From: DASRDR01 sp035550795
GTDB lineage: Bacteria; Methylomirabilota; Methylomirabilia; Rokubacteriales; DASRDR01
DNA length: 64,000 nucleotides
NCBI GenBank assembly: GCA_035550795.1
Contig: DASZOL010000012.1
Span: 1 to 64,000 of the forward strand
Direction of reading: 5' to 3'
Position 1 is the stretch's first letter. Every line of letters starts with the position of its first letter. A program made the position numbers and the translations under genes. Below, in pieces: positions 1-10,744 of the stretch. Under the pieces are notes generated by a model. That model was not told the origin of the DNA. It was given only the letters and a program-made list of their open reading frames with translations, and made no database searches.

Positions 1-1274
1 GCAGCGGCGTCGACGTGTACGAGCCGGCGCTCGTCGACGACGACACGGCCGTCGACGAGCACGGTCTCGACGTCCTTCGCGTGGGCGTGGTAGACGAGGT
101 TCTGGACCGGGTCGAGGGTCGGCGTGAGGCCGAACGCCCGATAGTCGAGGACCACCAGGTCGGCGCGCTTGCCCACCTCGATGGAGCCGATCTCCCGCTC
201 GAGGCCGAGCGCCCGGGCGCCCCCCATGGTGGCGAGCCCGAGCGCCTCGGGGGTGAGCATGGTTGTCGCGTCGCGGGCCCGGATCCGCGCCACCACGACG
301 CACGCGCGTAGCACGTCGAAGTAGTCGGCGAACATGTTGTCGATGCCGAGGCCCACGGTCACGCCGCGGCGAAGCAGGTCCCCGACAGGCGCGATGTATC
401 CGCGGACCGCGTTCATGAGGGGGCAGTGCGCGACGGCCGCGCGGGTCTCCGCGAGGAGGGCGATGTCTGCGTCGTCGACGACGTAGCAGTGCGCGGCGAC
501 GACGTCGGCGGCGAGGAGGCCGTTCGCGCGAGCGTACTCGAACGGGCTGACCCCGTGGAGCCGGCGGGTTGCGGCCACCTCGGCGGGGCCCCAGCCGAGG
601 TGGATGCTCAGCCGCAGCCCGAGGCGCTCGGCGGCCGCCCGGGAGGCCTGGAGCAGCTCGGGGGAGGAGCTGATCGTCATGTTCGGCGCCATGATGGCCG
701 CGATGCGCCCGTCCGCCTTGCCGTGCCAGGCCTCGGCGAACTCCACGGCCTGGCGAAGCTGGGCCTGGCGGAGAGCGGGGTCGTAGCGGTAGCGGTCGTG
801 GCGCAGGCCATCCACCTCCACGTCGAGGGTCATGACTCCCATGAGGCTCCGGATGCCGAGCCGCTCGACGAAGGGGGCGTAGACGTCCGCGTCCTCCTCC
901 ATCTCGAGCACGGTCGTCACCCCGCTCCGCAGGAGCTCGGCGTACGTGAGGGAGCCGACGGCCAGACGCTCCTGGCGCGTGACGACGGTGATCATCGGAA
1001 AGTACTGGCCGGTCACGCAGCCGAGGCCGGCGTCTTCGGCGCGCCCGCGGAACAGCGTGTAGCCGACGTGGTTGTGAGTGCTCACGAACCCCGGGATGAC
1101 CGCCTTGCGGCGGCCGTCGAGGACCCGGGTCGGGGCCGGATGCCGGCGCACGACCTCGTCGCTCGGGCCGACGTCGGCGATGCGCGCCCCCTCCACGAAG
1201 ACGGCGCCCGGGTCCAGAATGCGCCGCTCGGGATCCACGGTGATGACGGTGGCATCTCGGACCAGGATGCTCAT
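1..1274 (-). CDS. Amidohydrolase (TRZ/ATZ-SsnA type), C-terminus cut by window edge
   Basis: Metal-dependent hydrolase of the amidohydrolase superfamily, probably a cytosolic deaminase or chlorohydrolase-like enzyme acting on a heterocyclic or guanidine-type substrate. The ATG at 1274 opens 424 codons without a stop, so the last few tens of residues lie outside the window. Visible metal-site signatures are THNH (His67, His69), a third His in SIHLGW (His225), a fourth in AAHCYV near residue 262 and the catalytic Asp in LGIDN near 305. The C-terminal part has the usual GSIEVGKRADLVVLD segment that rebuilds the small beta-sandwich domain. The substrate cannot be read from the sequence; guanine deaminase, SsnA-like and S-adenosylhomocysteine deaminase-like functions are all possible. 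Confidence 0.85.
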   Translation of the reverse strand, partial: MSILVRDATVITVDPERRILDPGAVFVEGARIADVGPSDEVVRRHPAPTRVLDGRRKAVIPGFVSTHNHVGYTLFRGRAEDAGLGCVTGQYFPMITVVTRQERLAVGSLTYAELLRSGVTTVLEMEEDADVYAPFVERLGIRSLMGVMTLDVEVDGLRHDRYRYDPALRQAQLRQAVEFAEAWHGKADGRIAAIMAPNMTISSSPELLQASRAAAERLGLRLSIHLGWGPAEVAATRRLHGVSPFEYARANGLLAADVVAAHCYVVDDADIALLAETRAAVAHCPLMNAVRGYIAPVGDLLRRGVTVGLGIDNMFADYFDVLRACVVVARIRARDATTMLTPEALGLATMGGARALGLEREIGSIEVGKRADLVVLDYRAFGLTPTLDPVQNLVYHAHAKDVETVLVDGRVVVDERRLVHVDAA

Positions 1275-1409
1275 GGACGGCTCGTCGATCTCCGCTGTGG
1301 GCGTCCGGGCGCGACCGCGGGCGAGCCCGGTCGGGCGAGCGCAAGCCCGGACGACGGCGGGGAGCCGCGTCGCCGGGCTCGCGCAGCCCGACCAGGGCCG
1401 GGCCGCAGT

Positions 1410-2636
1410 CTAGCCCGGGGAGGCGCCCTGGGTGTTCACGTACACGGCGTACAAGGACTGGCTGGCCGCCATGAACAGGCGGTTCCGCTTGGGGCCGCCG
1501 AACGTGACGTTGCCGCAGACCTCCGGGAGCCGGATGCGGCCGATGAGCTTGCCGTCGGGCGTCCAGATGGTCACGCCGCTGTAGCCCACTGCGCGGCCCG
1601 CGTTGCTGGCGGCCCACACGTTGCCGTCGACGTCGCAGCGGAGCCCGTCCGGGCCGCACTTGACGCCGTCCACCATGCAATCCGAGAAGAGCTTCTGGTT
1701 GGACAGCTTGTTGTCGCTCCCGACGTCGAACACGTGGATGTCGCCCTTGCCGCCTGGCCCGGTGTCGCCCGGCCCCTTCCCGGTGCTGACGACGTAGAGC
1801 TTCTTGTACTCTGGGGAGAAGCAGAGCCCGTTCGGGTCGGGGACCTGGGCCTCGGTGACGACCAGGTCGACCTTTCCGCTCGGATCGATCCGGTAGCAGT
1901 TGGTCGGCAGCTCCCGCTTCGTCATGCCGATCTCGGCCGCCTGGCCAAGCCGGTTCTTGAGCCGCCCGCTCGGGTTGCTGGGCCCCCCCGCGGCGTCGGG
2001 CGCGCCCTCGTAGAGCTGCCCGCCGTATGGCGGATCGGTGAACCAGTAGCTCCCGTCCGGGTGCGGGACGACGTCGTTCGGCGAGTTCAGGCGCTTGCCC
2101 TCGAACGCGTCGGCGAGAACGGTGACCGAGCCATCGTGTTCGTAGCGGACGACCCGCCGCGTCAAGTGCTCGCAGGAGAGCTGCCGGCCCTGGAAGTCGA
2201 ACGTGTTGCCGTTGCTGTTGTTCGACGGTATGCGGAAGACGCTCACGCGGCCGTCGTCCTCCAGCCAACGGAGCTGCCGGTTGTTGGGGATGTCGCTCCA
2301 GAGGAGGTAGCGCCCCTGGCTGCTCCAGGCCGGGCCCTCGGACCAGAGGGCCCCGGTCACCAGCCGCTGGATCGCGCTGTTGGGCTGGGCGTACGCGTTG
2401 AACATCGGGTCCACGCTGAGGACGTCGGGGTCCGTGAAGTACGTGGTCGGCGGCCCGCCGGGGCTGAAGTCGCGCGGGGGGGTCGTGATGGTGCTCGGCG
2501 GCGCCATCGGCCCGCTCTGGGCCCGGGCGCGACGAGGTGCGAGGACCGCGGCGCTGGCCGCCAGTCCGACCCCGCTGATGAGCGTGCGCCGCGATATTGG
2601 CGTGGTGCTGGCTTGACCTGGCGCGTCTGACGCCAT
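1410..2636 (-). CDS. SMP-30/gluconolactonase/LRE family protein, Tat-exported
   Basis: Six-bladed beta-propeller hydrolase of the SMP-30/gluconolaconase family, 408 residues, probably periplasmic and acting on a sugar lactone or similar ester. The N-terminus has a twin-arginine signal (SRRTLISG, then a hydrophobic stretch ending ARA). The blades carry the family motifs YWFTDPPYGG, DPNGLCFSPE and GPDGLRCDVDGNVW, which supply the metal-binding Asn and Asp residues. I chose the ATG at 2636 because GGGAGG sits seven bases upstream; a start 22 codons earlier is open but has no better ribosome site. It points the same way as the amidohydrolase downstream, 135 bases apart, but shared function is unproven. 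Confidence 0.85.
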   Translation of the reverse strand: MASDAPGQASTTPISRRTLISGVGLAASAAVLAPRRARAQSGPMAPPSTITTPPRDFSPGGPPTTYFTDPDVLSVDPMFNAYAQPNSAIQRLVTGALWSEGPAWSSQGRYLLWSDIPNNRQLRWLEDDGRVSVFRIPSNNSNGNTFDFQGRQLSCEHLTRRVVRYEHDGSVTVLADAFEGKRLNSPNDVVPHPDGSYWFTDPPYGGQLYEGAPDAAGGPSNPSGRLKNRLGQAAEIGMTKRELPTNCYRIDPSGKVDLVVTEAQVPDPNGLCFSPEYKKLYVVSTGKGPGDTGPGGKGDIHVFDVGSDNKLSNQKLFSDCMVDGVKCGPDGLRCDVDGNVWAASNAGRAVGYSGVTIWTPDGKLIGRIRLPEVCGNVTFGGPKRNRLFMAASQSLYAVYVNTQGASPG

Positions 2637-2749
2637 GAAGGGTCCTCCCTGATCCGGAGTGTCAACCCGCGGCTCGGTCGCCGCCCCGGGGATGGAAAGC
2701 ATCCCGCGATGGGCCGAGAATCGTCCCGGGCGGACGCCGCGTCAAGGGG

Positions 2750-2777
2750 CGCCCGGCAGGGGTCGCCCGGCAGGGGT
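2750..2777. repeat. Two tandem copies of a 14-base GC-rich unit
   Basis: The unit CGCCCGGCAGGGGT is present twice back to back upstream of the SMP-30 gene. A different 14-base unit is also duplicated at 29556-29583. No function is evident; replication slippage in GC-rich spacer DNA is the simplest explanation. Confidence 0.6.
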
Positions 2778-2887
2778 GCTCGGCGCCAGGGCGCCCGGCG
2801 ACACCAGGCGTCCTGCGAACCGCCGGGGCGCCCTCGCGTATCTACTGTAAGTGGCCATGACGCGGATGGGCTCGCGAGAAGAGCCGA

Positions 2888-3167
2888 TGGTGCGGGCTGG
2901 TCCGGCAATGCCTGCCGGCGGTCTACTCGACCCTCACGGCGGCCCGACCCGCGTTCGGGGGGCCGGACGAGACCGCCGCGGTGCGCGCCGCGTACGGACC
3001 CTGCCCGCCGCGGACTTCTCCCGCGAGGTTCTGGCGGCGCGGCCGGACCGGCTGGGAGTCTTGCCGGTGTCGGGGTCACCTGGAGCGATCTCGGCGACCC
3101 TGCCCGCGTGTTCGCCACACGCCGGCAGGTCGACCTGGGGCGAGCACCATGCGTCCGGTGGCCGTGA
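2888..3167 (+). pseudogene. Decayed C-terminal fragment of a mannose-1-phosphate guanylyltransferase-like nucleotidyltransferase
   Basis: Three reading frames read in sequence give one coherent protein tail. Frame 2 from about 2888 gives RQCLPAVYSTLTAARPAFGG and then VRAAYG. A one-base loss near 2997 moves it to the frame of TLPAADFSREVLAARPDRLG. A second one-base loss in the G run at 3072-3075 moves it to the frame of VTWSDLGDPARVFATRRQ, ending at a TGA at 3165. The pattern DFSREVL, VLPV and VTWSDLGDP matches the C-terminal end of sugar nucleotidyltransferases of the GDP-mannose pyrophosphorylase kind. The N-terminal catalytic domain is absent. The identification comes from motif recall, not alignment. 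Sequencing errors could mimic the frameshifts but not the missing front. Confidence 0.55.
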
Positions 3168-3254
3168 CCCGGTAGCCGGTGCGAGGCTCATCTGCGACCA
3201 TGGGGAGCATGGCGAGGCGCGAGCAGCTCACGCGGGCGCTCACGTGAGGACCAT

Positions 3255-3501
3255 ATGGCGAACAGACTGACCTGCCGCGACGTCATCGACCTCTTGGCGG
3301 ACGACCTCGAGCAGAGCCTCCAGCCGGAGGCGCTCGAGGGGTTCGAGTGGCACCTCGACCACTGCGCCGCATGTCGCCTACGTCAAGACGTACAAGACAC
3401 GCGAGCTGACCGGCGAGGTCACACGGGTCGCGATGCCGGAGGACATGCGGGCACGCCTCCGCCAGTTCCTGCTCGACCGGCTGGGCCGCCCGCCGGCCTG
3501 A
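3255..3501 (+). pseudogene. Frameshifted anti-sigma-factor-type zinc-finger protein (zf-HC2)
   Basis: A short membrane-less zinc-finger protein of the kind encoded beside ECF sigma factors. The first frame, from an ATG at 3255, has the HxxxCxxC signature HLDHCAAC. Right after it the family-like continuation AYVKTYKTRELTGE and then MPEDMRARLRQFLLDRL appears in the +1 frame, ending at a TGA at 3499. One extra base near 3375 accounts for the break. The unshifted frame continues to 3554 but turns into low-complexity Arg/Pro/Ala text, as expected for a wrong frame. No sigma-factor gene lies next to it. Whether this is real decay or an assembly error cannot be settled from the sequence alone. Confidence 0.65.
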
Positions 3502-3599
3502 GGCCAGCGCGGCCGGCCGAATCAGCCCGGGCCGGGCGCGAGTCTAAGGGGTGAGGGCCGGCAGCCGAGGCTCGGGGGGGGCGAGGGGGACCGACGGAC

Positions 3600-4398
3600 A
3601 TGGCGCAGCACCAGCCGCTCAGGGGCCAGAAGGCGCTCGTGACCGGGGCCAATTCCGGGATCGGCGAGGGAGTCGCGCGGGCTCTCGCCGCCGCGGGCGC
3701 GGACGTCGTCGTCAACTACGTGACCCGCCCCGAGGACGCCCAGCGCGTGGTGGCGGAGCTCAAGGCGGACGGGGTGGCGGCGATGGCCATCCGGGCCGAC
3801 GTCTCGCTCGAAACCGAGGTCCGGGCGATGTTCCGGGAGATGATCGCGGCCTGGGGGACGGTCGACATCCTCGTGTCGAACGCCGGGATCCAGCGGGACG
3901 CGGCGCTCGTCGACATGACGCTCGCCCAGTGGAACACCGTGCTCGGGGTCAACCTGACCGGCACGTTCCTCTGCGTGCGCGAGGCCGCGCGCGAGATGAT
4001 CCGGCGGGGCCCGCGCGCCGAGGTCTCCCGGGCGACGGGTAAGATCGTGGGTATCTCGTCGGTCCACGAGCGGATTCCCTGGGCCGGGCACGTCAACTAC
4101 GCGGCATCCAAGGGCGGCATGATGCTGTTCATGCAGTCCGTCGCCCAGGAGCTGGCGCCACACCGGATCCGGGTCAACTCCATCGCGCCGGGCGCCGTCC
4201 AGACGCCCATCAACGCGGCGGCGTGGGAGACGCCCGCAGCCCTCGGGCGGCTCCTCACGCTGATACCCTACGGACGGATCGGCCAGCCGGCCGACATCGG
4301 CAAGGCCGTGGCGTGGCTCGCGTCGGACGACGCCGACTACATCCACGGCCAGACCATTTTCGTCGACGGAGGGATGACGCTCTACCCGGAGTTCGCTC

Positions 4399-4409
<11 letters not shown>
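3600..4409 (+). CDS. SDR-family NAD(P)-dependent oxidoreductase (glucose 1-dehydrogenase-like)
   Basis: Classical short-chain dehydrogenase of 269 residues, likely cytosolic. The Rossmann motif TGANSGIG is at residues 15-22, the NAG motif at 94-96, the catalytic Ser at 153/154, and YxxxK is Tyr167/Lys171. The C-terminal FVDGGMTLYPEF is typical of glucose 1-dehydrogenase and 3-oxoacyl-ACP-reductase-like members, so a sugar or polyol substrate is plausible. The gene overlaps the start of the GH63-type glucosidase by 11 bases. This points to co-translation and a shared role in glucose or oligosaccharide handling. An AG-rich ribosome site (GAGGGGGA) precedes the ATG. Confidence 0.85.
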
Positions 4410-7062
<2,653 letters not shown>

Positions 7063-7167
7063 CGGCTTGGTGCCCGCGTCCCGGGCGTCTCGCACGGCCT
7101 CGGCGCGCGCGTCGGACGATCCCCGGGCGAGCGCGAGCCCGCCCGGAGGCCCTGGGGCGCCGCGGCG

Positions 7168-7431
7168 GTGCTCGTCACGGCGTCCATTGTCATCGACGCG
7201 CCCCTCCCCGGGATGAGCTTGAACCCGGCGCGGACCACCGGGTCCGCGGCCTGGGCGGGGACGTGGATGGGCGCCTGGATGTACCTCGTGGCGCCACCGC
7301 TCGGGATGCTGATCGCCACCGAGGCCTACCGCCGTGCCCCGGGGGGTCCCTCCGTCCGTTGCGCCAAGCTCCAGCACGATGGGACCCAGCGGTGCATCTT
7401 CCGCTGCGGCTACGCCACGGCGGTGCGCTGA
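7168..7431 (+). pseudogene. Aquaporin (MIP family) C-terminal remnant
   Basis: Only the last third of a water/glycerol channel is present. PLPGMSLNPARTTGSA is the second NPA half-helix, and WMYLVAPPLGMLIATEAYRR is the final transmembrane helix. A Cys-rich tail (CAKLQHDGTQRCIFRCGY) follows and is characteristic of a bacterial aquaporin subgroup. The first four helices and the first NPA box are missing. The frame upstream of 7168 is open but encodes unrelated Arg/Gly/Pro-rich text. A channel of about 90 residues cannot form a pore, so I call this a truncated pseudogene left between the glucosidase and MFS genes. Confidence 0.75.
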
Positions 7432-7442
7432 CTGCCGGGGCC

Positions 7443-8645
7443 ATGTCGTTCGACGGTCTGCCGCGGGAGTTCGGCCTGTCGCGCTTCCGGTCTGCCCGGG
7501 CGGCTGTGGGGACGGTCTTCTTCCTGAACGGGTTCGTGCTCGCGACCTGGGTGCCGTACATTCCGAGGGTGAAGGCGGTTCATGGCCTCGGGGACGGCGC
7601 TCTGGGCGGTGTGCTGCTGGCGATGGCCGGGGGCGCGGTGGCGATCCTGCCGGCCGCGGGGTGGCTGGTCGCCCGGATGGGGAGCCGGCGCATCACGCTC
7701 CTGGCCGCAGCCGGGCTGGCGCTCGTGCTGCCGCTGCCGATTCTGGCCCCGACCGCCGTCGTGGCGGCGGCGGCGCTCGCCCTCCTCGGAGCGGCGAACG
7801 CGACGCTCGACGTGGCGATGAACGCGCAGGGCGTCGCGGTCGAGGCGACCCTCGGCCGGCCGGTCCTCTCAAGCCTCCACGGCCTCTTCAGCTCGGGCGG
7901 TCTCGCGGGCGCCGCGGCGGCGGTGGGGGCGATGGCCGCCGGTGTCCCGGCCGCTGGCCACGTGCTGGCCGTGACGCTGGCAAGCTTCGTCGTCCTCGTC
8001 GCCATGGGCGGGGCGCTTCTCCCGACGCTGCCCACGGGCGCCTCCCGTGCCCCGGTGTTCGCCTGGCCGCCCCGAGGGCTGCTGGGGCTCGGCGGCTTGA
8101 CCTTCTGCGCCCTCCTCGCGGAGGGAGCGATGGGCGACTGGAGCGCGGTCTACCTCCATGACGCCCTCGGCGCGACGCGGGCGTTCGCGGGAACAGGGTT
8201 CGCCGCGTTCTCCCTGACCATGGCGGCGGGCCGATTCGGAGGGGACCGCCTGGTCGCCCGACTCGGGCCGGCCGGGCTCCTGCGGGTGTCCGGCGGGCTC
8301 GCGGCCGTCGGGCTGGTGGCCGCCCTGGCCATCGGCCACCCGGTGGTGGGGGTCGCCGGATTCGCCCTGGTGGGCTTCGGCCTCGCCAACTCGGTGCCGG
8401 TGCTGTTCAGGGTTGCGGGCCGGATGCCCGGCGTCCCCGCTGGCACGGCGCTCGCCGCGGTGGCGACCACGGGCTACGCCGGGTTCCTGGCCGGCCCGCC
8501 CGCGATCGGGCTCGTGGCGGAGTCGGTTGGGTTGCCCGCCGCGCTCGGGCTGGTCGTCCTGGCCTGCGCCTTCATCGGACTGGAGGCGGGTCGCCTCCGG
8601 TCGCCTGCCCCGCCTCCGCCGCACCCGCTGGCGCGCACGCGCTGA
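7443..8645 (+). CDS. MFS transporter
   Basis: Inner-membrane major facilitator superfamily transporter of 400 residues with about twelve hydrophobic segments. The first is VGTVFFLNGFVLATWVPYIP, and the loop after helix 2 has the GWLVARMGSRRI motif (the A-motif region). ANATLDVAMNAQGVAVE and the second-half repeat MAAGRFGGDRLVARLGP resemble the YbjJ-like subgroup of putative sugar or drug efflux proteins. The ATG at 7443 begins the first conserved residues; the upstream frame is open only because it crosses the aquaporin remnant. The substrate is unknown. Confidence 0.85.
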   Translation: MSFDGLPREFGLSRFRSARAAVGTVFFLNGFVLATWVPYIPRVKAVHGLGDGALGGVLLAMAGGAVAILPAAGWLVARMGSRRITLLAAAGLALVLPLPILAPTAVVAAAALALLGAANATLDVAMNAQGVAVEATLGRPVLSSLHGLFSSGGLAGAAAAVGAMAAGVPAAGHVLAVTLASFVVLVAMGGALLPTLPTGASRAPVFAWPPRGLLGLGGLTFCALLAEGAMGDWSAVYLHDALGATRAFAGTGFAAFSLTMAAGRFGGDRLVARLGPAGLLRVSGGLAAVGLVAALAIGHPVVGVAGFALVGFGLANSVPVLFRVAGRMPGVPAGTALAAVATTGYAGFLAGPPAIGLVAESVGLPAALGLVVLACAFIGLEAGRLRSPAPPPPHPLARTR

Positions 8646-8681
8646 CGCGCCCGCCCGCGGTGGTATCGTGGGCAGCGGGCA

Positions 8682-10310
8682 ATGCTCGTGGAGACCCCGC
8701 CCGTCTACCCGGATCCGCTCGATCCCGCGGCGCGCTACCGGACGCTCCTGGAGGTCAACAACGCGATCGTCTCGAATCTCACGCGCGACACCCTCTTGCG
8801 GGCGGTCGCCGACGCCCTCCGGCGCGTGCTTCCGTTCGACCGGAGCGCCATCTTCCTCCACGACGCCGCACGCGACGTGCTCACGCTCTACATGCTGGAG
8901 GCGTCGGTCCCATCCACTTACTTCGCCGTGGGCCTCGAGATGCCGGCGGGGGAGAGTCACGTGGGGCGGGTCTTCCGTCAGGCGCAGCCGCTCCTCCGGC
9001 GGGACATCACGACCGAGGGGGAGTTTCCCATGGAGGCGAGCGCGCTCGCGGACGGCATCCGGTCGTACGTCATCGTGCCGCTCCTCCTGCGCGGCACGCC
9101 GATCGGCACCCTGGCCGTCGCGAGCGGGACGCCGGGGCAGTACGGCACCGGCGACATCACCCTCCTCGAGGCGCTGGCGGTCCAGGTGGCGCTCGCCGTC
9201 GAGAACATGCGCGTCCACGAGGAGCTGACGGCCCGGGCGGCAACGAACGCGCGCCTGCTCGCCGAGGTGGAGCAGCTTACGAACCGGCTCCAGCGCGAGA
9301 ACGTGTACCTCCAGGAAGAGATCCGCAAGGAGCACAACTTCGTGGAGATGGTGGGCTCGAGCCCTGCGCTCCTGGCGACGCTCCGGCGGGTGGAGCAGGT
9401 GGCCCCCACCGACTCCACGGTCTTGATCTCCGGCGAGACCGGCACCGGCAAGGAGCTCATCGCCCGGGCGATCCACGACCGAAGCCCGCGGCGAGACCGG
9501 CCGCTCGTGAAGGTCAACTGTGCGGCCATCTCCGCCGGGCTCGTGGAGAGCGAGCTCTTCGGGCACGTCAAGGGCGCCTTCACCGGCGCCCTCGAGCGCC
9601 GCCACGGGCGCTTCGAGCTGGCCGATGGCGGGACGCTCCTCCTCGACGAGGTGGGCGAGCTGCCCCTCGAGACCCAGGTCAAGCTCCTCCGCATCCTCCA
9701 GGAGCAGGAGTTCGAGCCCGTCGGCTCCAGCCGGACCGTGCGCGTCAACGTGCGCGTCCTCGCCGCCACGAACCGGGACCTCGAGGAGGCGGTCAAGGCG
9801 AGTCGGTTCCGGGCGGACCTCTACTACCGCCTGGCCGTGCTGCCGGTGGAGGTCCCTCCCCTCCGGGAGCGCCACGAGGACATCGCCCAGCTGGCCATGT
9901 TCTTCCTGGCCCGCTTTGCCAAGCGGTTCGGCAAGGCCGTGGAGGCGATCTCGCGCGCGAGCCTGGACCGCCTGCTCGCCTACCCCTGGCCGGGGAACGT
10001 CCGGGAGCTCCAGAACGTCATCGAGCGGGCCGTGGTCCTGGCGGACGGCCCGGTCCTCGAGCTCGGTCGAGGCCTCCTGCCCGCCAGCGCTGGCCGCGAC
10101 GACCCACCGACCCCGGCCGCGGGCGCGCCCGATCCGACGGAGTCACTGGACGGGGTCGAGCGCCGTCACATCCTGGTCACGCTCGAGCGGGTCCGCTGGG
10201 TCATCGAGGGGCCGCAGGGCGCGGCGCGCATCCTCGGGCTCCATCCGAACACCCTGCGGAGCCGGATGGAGCGCCTCGGGATCCGGCGGCCGCGGCCCGA
10301 CCGGTCCTAG
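8682..10310 (+). CDS. GAF-domain sigma-54-dependent transcriptional activator
   Basis: Enhancer-binding protein of 542 residues. An N-terminal GAF sensor domain (about 20-185) is followed by a helical linker with coiled-coil character (about 190-225), the AAA+ domain and a C-terminal Fis-type helix-turn-helix. The Walker A SGETGTGKE is near residue 250, the sigma-54-contact loop GAFTGA near 297, the Walker B LLLDEVGELP near 319, and the HTH GAARILGLHPNTLRSRMERLG near 510-535. The order matches NorR/FhlA-type regulators, so it should activate RpoN promoters in response to a small ligand, redox or gas signal bound by GAF. Its target is not obvious; no clear -24/-12 promoter was identified nearby. 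Confidence 0.92.
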   Translation: MLVETPPVYPDPLDPAARYRTLLEVNNAIVSNLTRDTLLRAVADALRRVLPFDRSAIFLHDAARDVLTLYMLEASVPSTYFAVGLEMPAGESHVGRVFRQAQPLLRRDITTEGEFPMEASALADGIRSYVIVPLLLRGTPIGTLAVASGTPGQYGTGDITLLEALAVQVALAVENMRVHEELTARAATNARLLAEVEQLTNRLQRENVYLQEEIRKEHNFVEMVGSSPALLATLRRVEQVAPTDSTVLISGETGTGKELIARAIHDRSPRRDRPLVKVNCAAISAGLVESELFGHVKGAFTGALERRHGRFELADGGTLLLDEVGELPLETQVKLLRILQEQEFEPVGSSRTVRVNVRVLAATNRDLEEAVKASRFRADLYYRLAVLPVEVPPLRERHEDIAQLAMFFLARFAKRFGKAVEAISRASLDRLLAYPWPGNVRELQNVIERAVVLADGPVLELGRGLLPASAGRDDPPTPAAGAPDPTESLDGVERRHILVTLERVRWVIEGPQGAARILGLHPNTLRSRMERLGIRRPRPDRS

Positions 10311-10363
10311 GCTCGCCACGGAGCCGGGGGGCCCACGGCCGGTCGTGGGTCCACATGGGCTGA

Positions 10364-10744
10364 GTGGACTGGTCGATGACGCCGCCGGGGAGCGGGCCGT
10401 CCGAGATGTGTGCCCGCATCCGGGAGGCCAGGCGCCGGCTTCCCCTCGACCAACGGGTGGTCCTCTGTCTCCGTGACGGGGAAGGGCTCACCGAGGAGGA
10501 GGCGGCCGCGGTCCTGGAAACGTCCCTCGACTCCGTCCGGGTACGGCTGCATCGCGCCCGCATGGCGCTCCGCGAGCGGCTCGGCCGCTCCGTCCTCGCG
10601 GTCCGCCCCGCGCTGAGCGTGCGGCGGCGACTCCGGGCCGCCGCGCGCGTCTCCTCGGCATCGCGGCCTGATCCGGCCGACCCGGGATCGGCTAGCCGGC
10701 GGCGCCCCGCGTGTATCATGGGCCCATGCGATCCCTGGTCCTGA
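10364..10744 (+). pseudogene. ECF sigma-factor region 4 remnant
   Basis: The translated stretch ARIREARRRLPLDQRVVLCL, continuing RDGEGLTEEEAAAVLE and RVRLHRARMALRERL, is a recognisable sigma-70 region 4 (DNA-binding for the -35 element). The linker VDWSMTPPG before it also resembles ECF linkers. Region 2, needed for core-polymerase and -10 binding, is absent; an in-frame TGA precedes the GTG at 10364. Downstream of about 10620 the frame degenerates into Arg/Ala/Ser-rich sequence that runs into the next gene. It is probably a broken ECF gene. An expressed region-4-only protein cannot be excluded. Confidence 0.6.

Noticed and set aside
426..2630. A 734-codon plus-strand open frame
   Set aside because: It lies antisense to the amidohydrolase and SMP-30 genes, spans their junction, and its translation is Arg/Ala/Val-rich without motifs. 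High GC removes stops from shadow frames.
3372..3380. Programmed frameshift in the anti-sigma zinc-finger gene
   Set aside because: No slippery heptamer or stimulatory structure is apparent, and nearby remnants also carry frameshifts, so decay or sequencing error is simpler.
10361..10363. TGA just before the ECF remnant as another Sec codon
   Set aside because: No Cys is expected at this place in ECF linkers, and I saw no hairpin at the right spacing.
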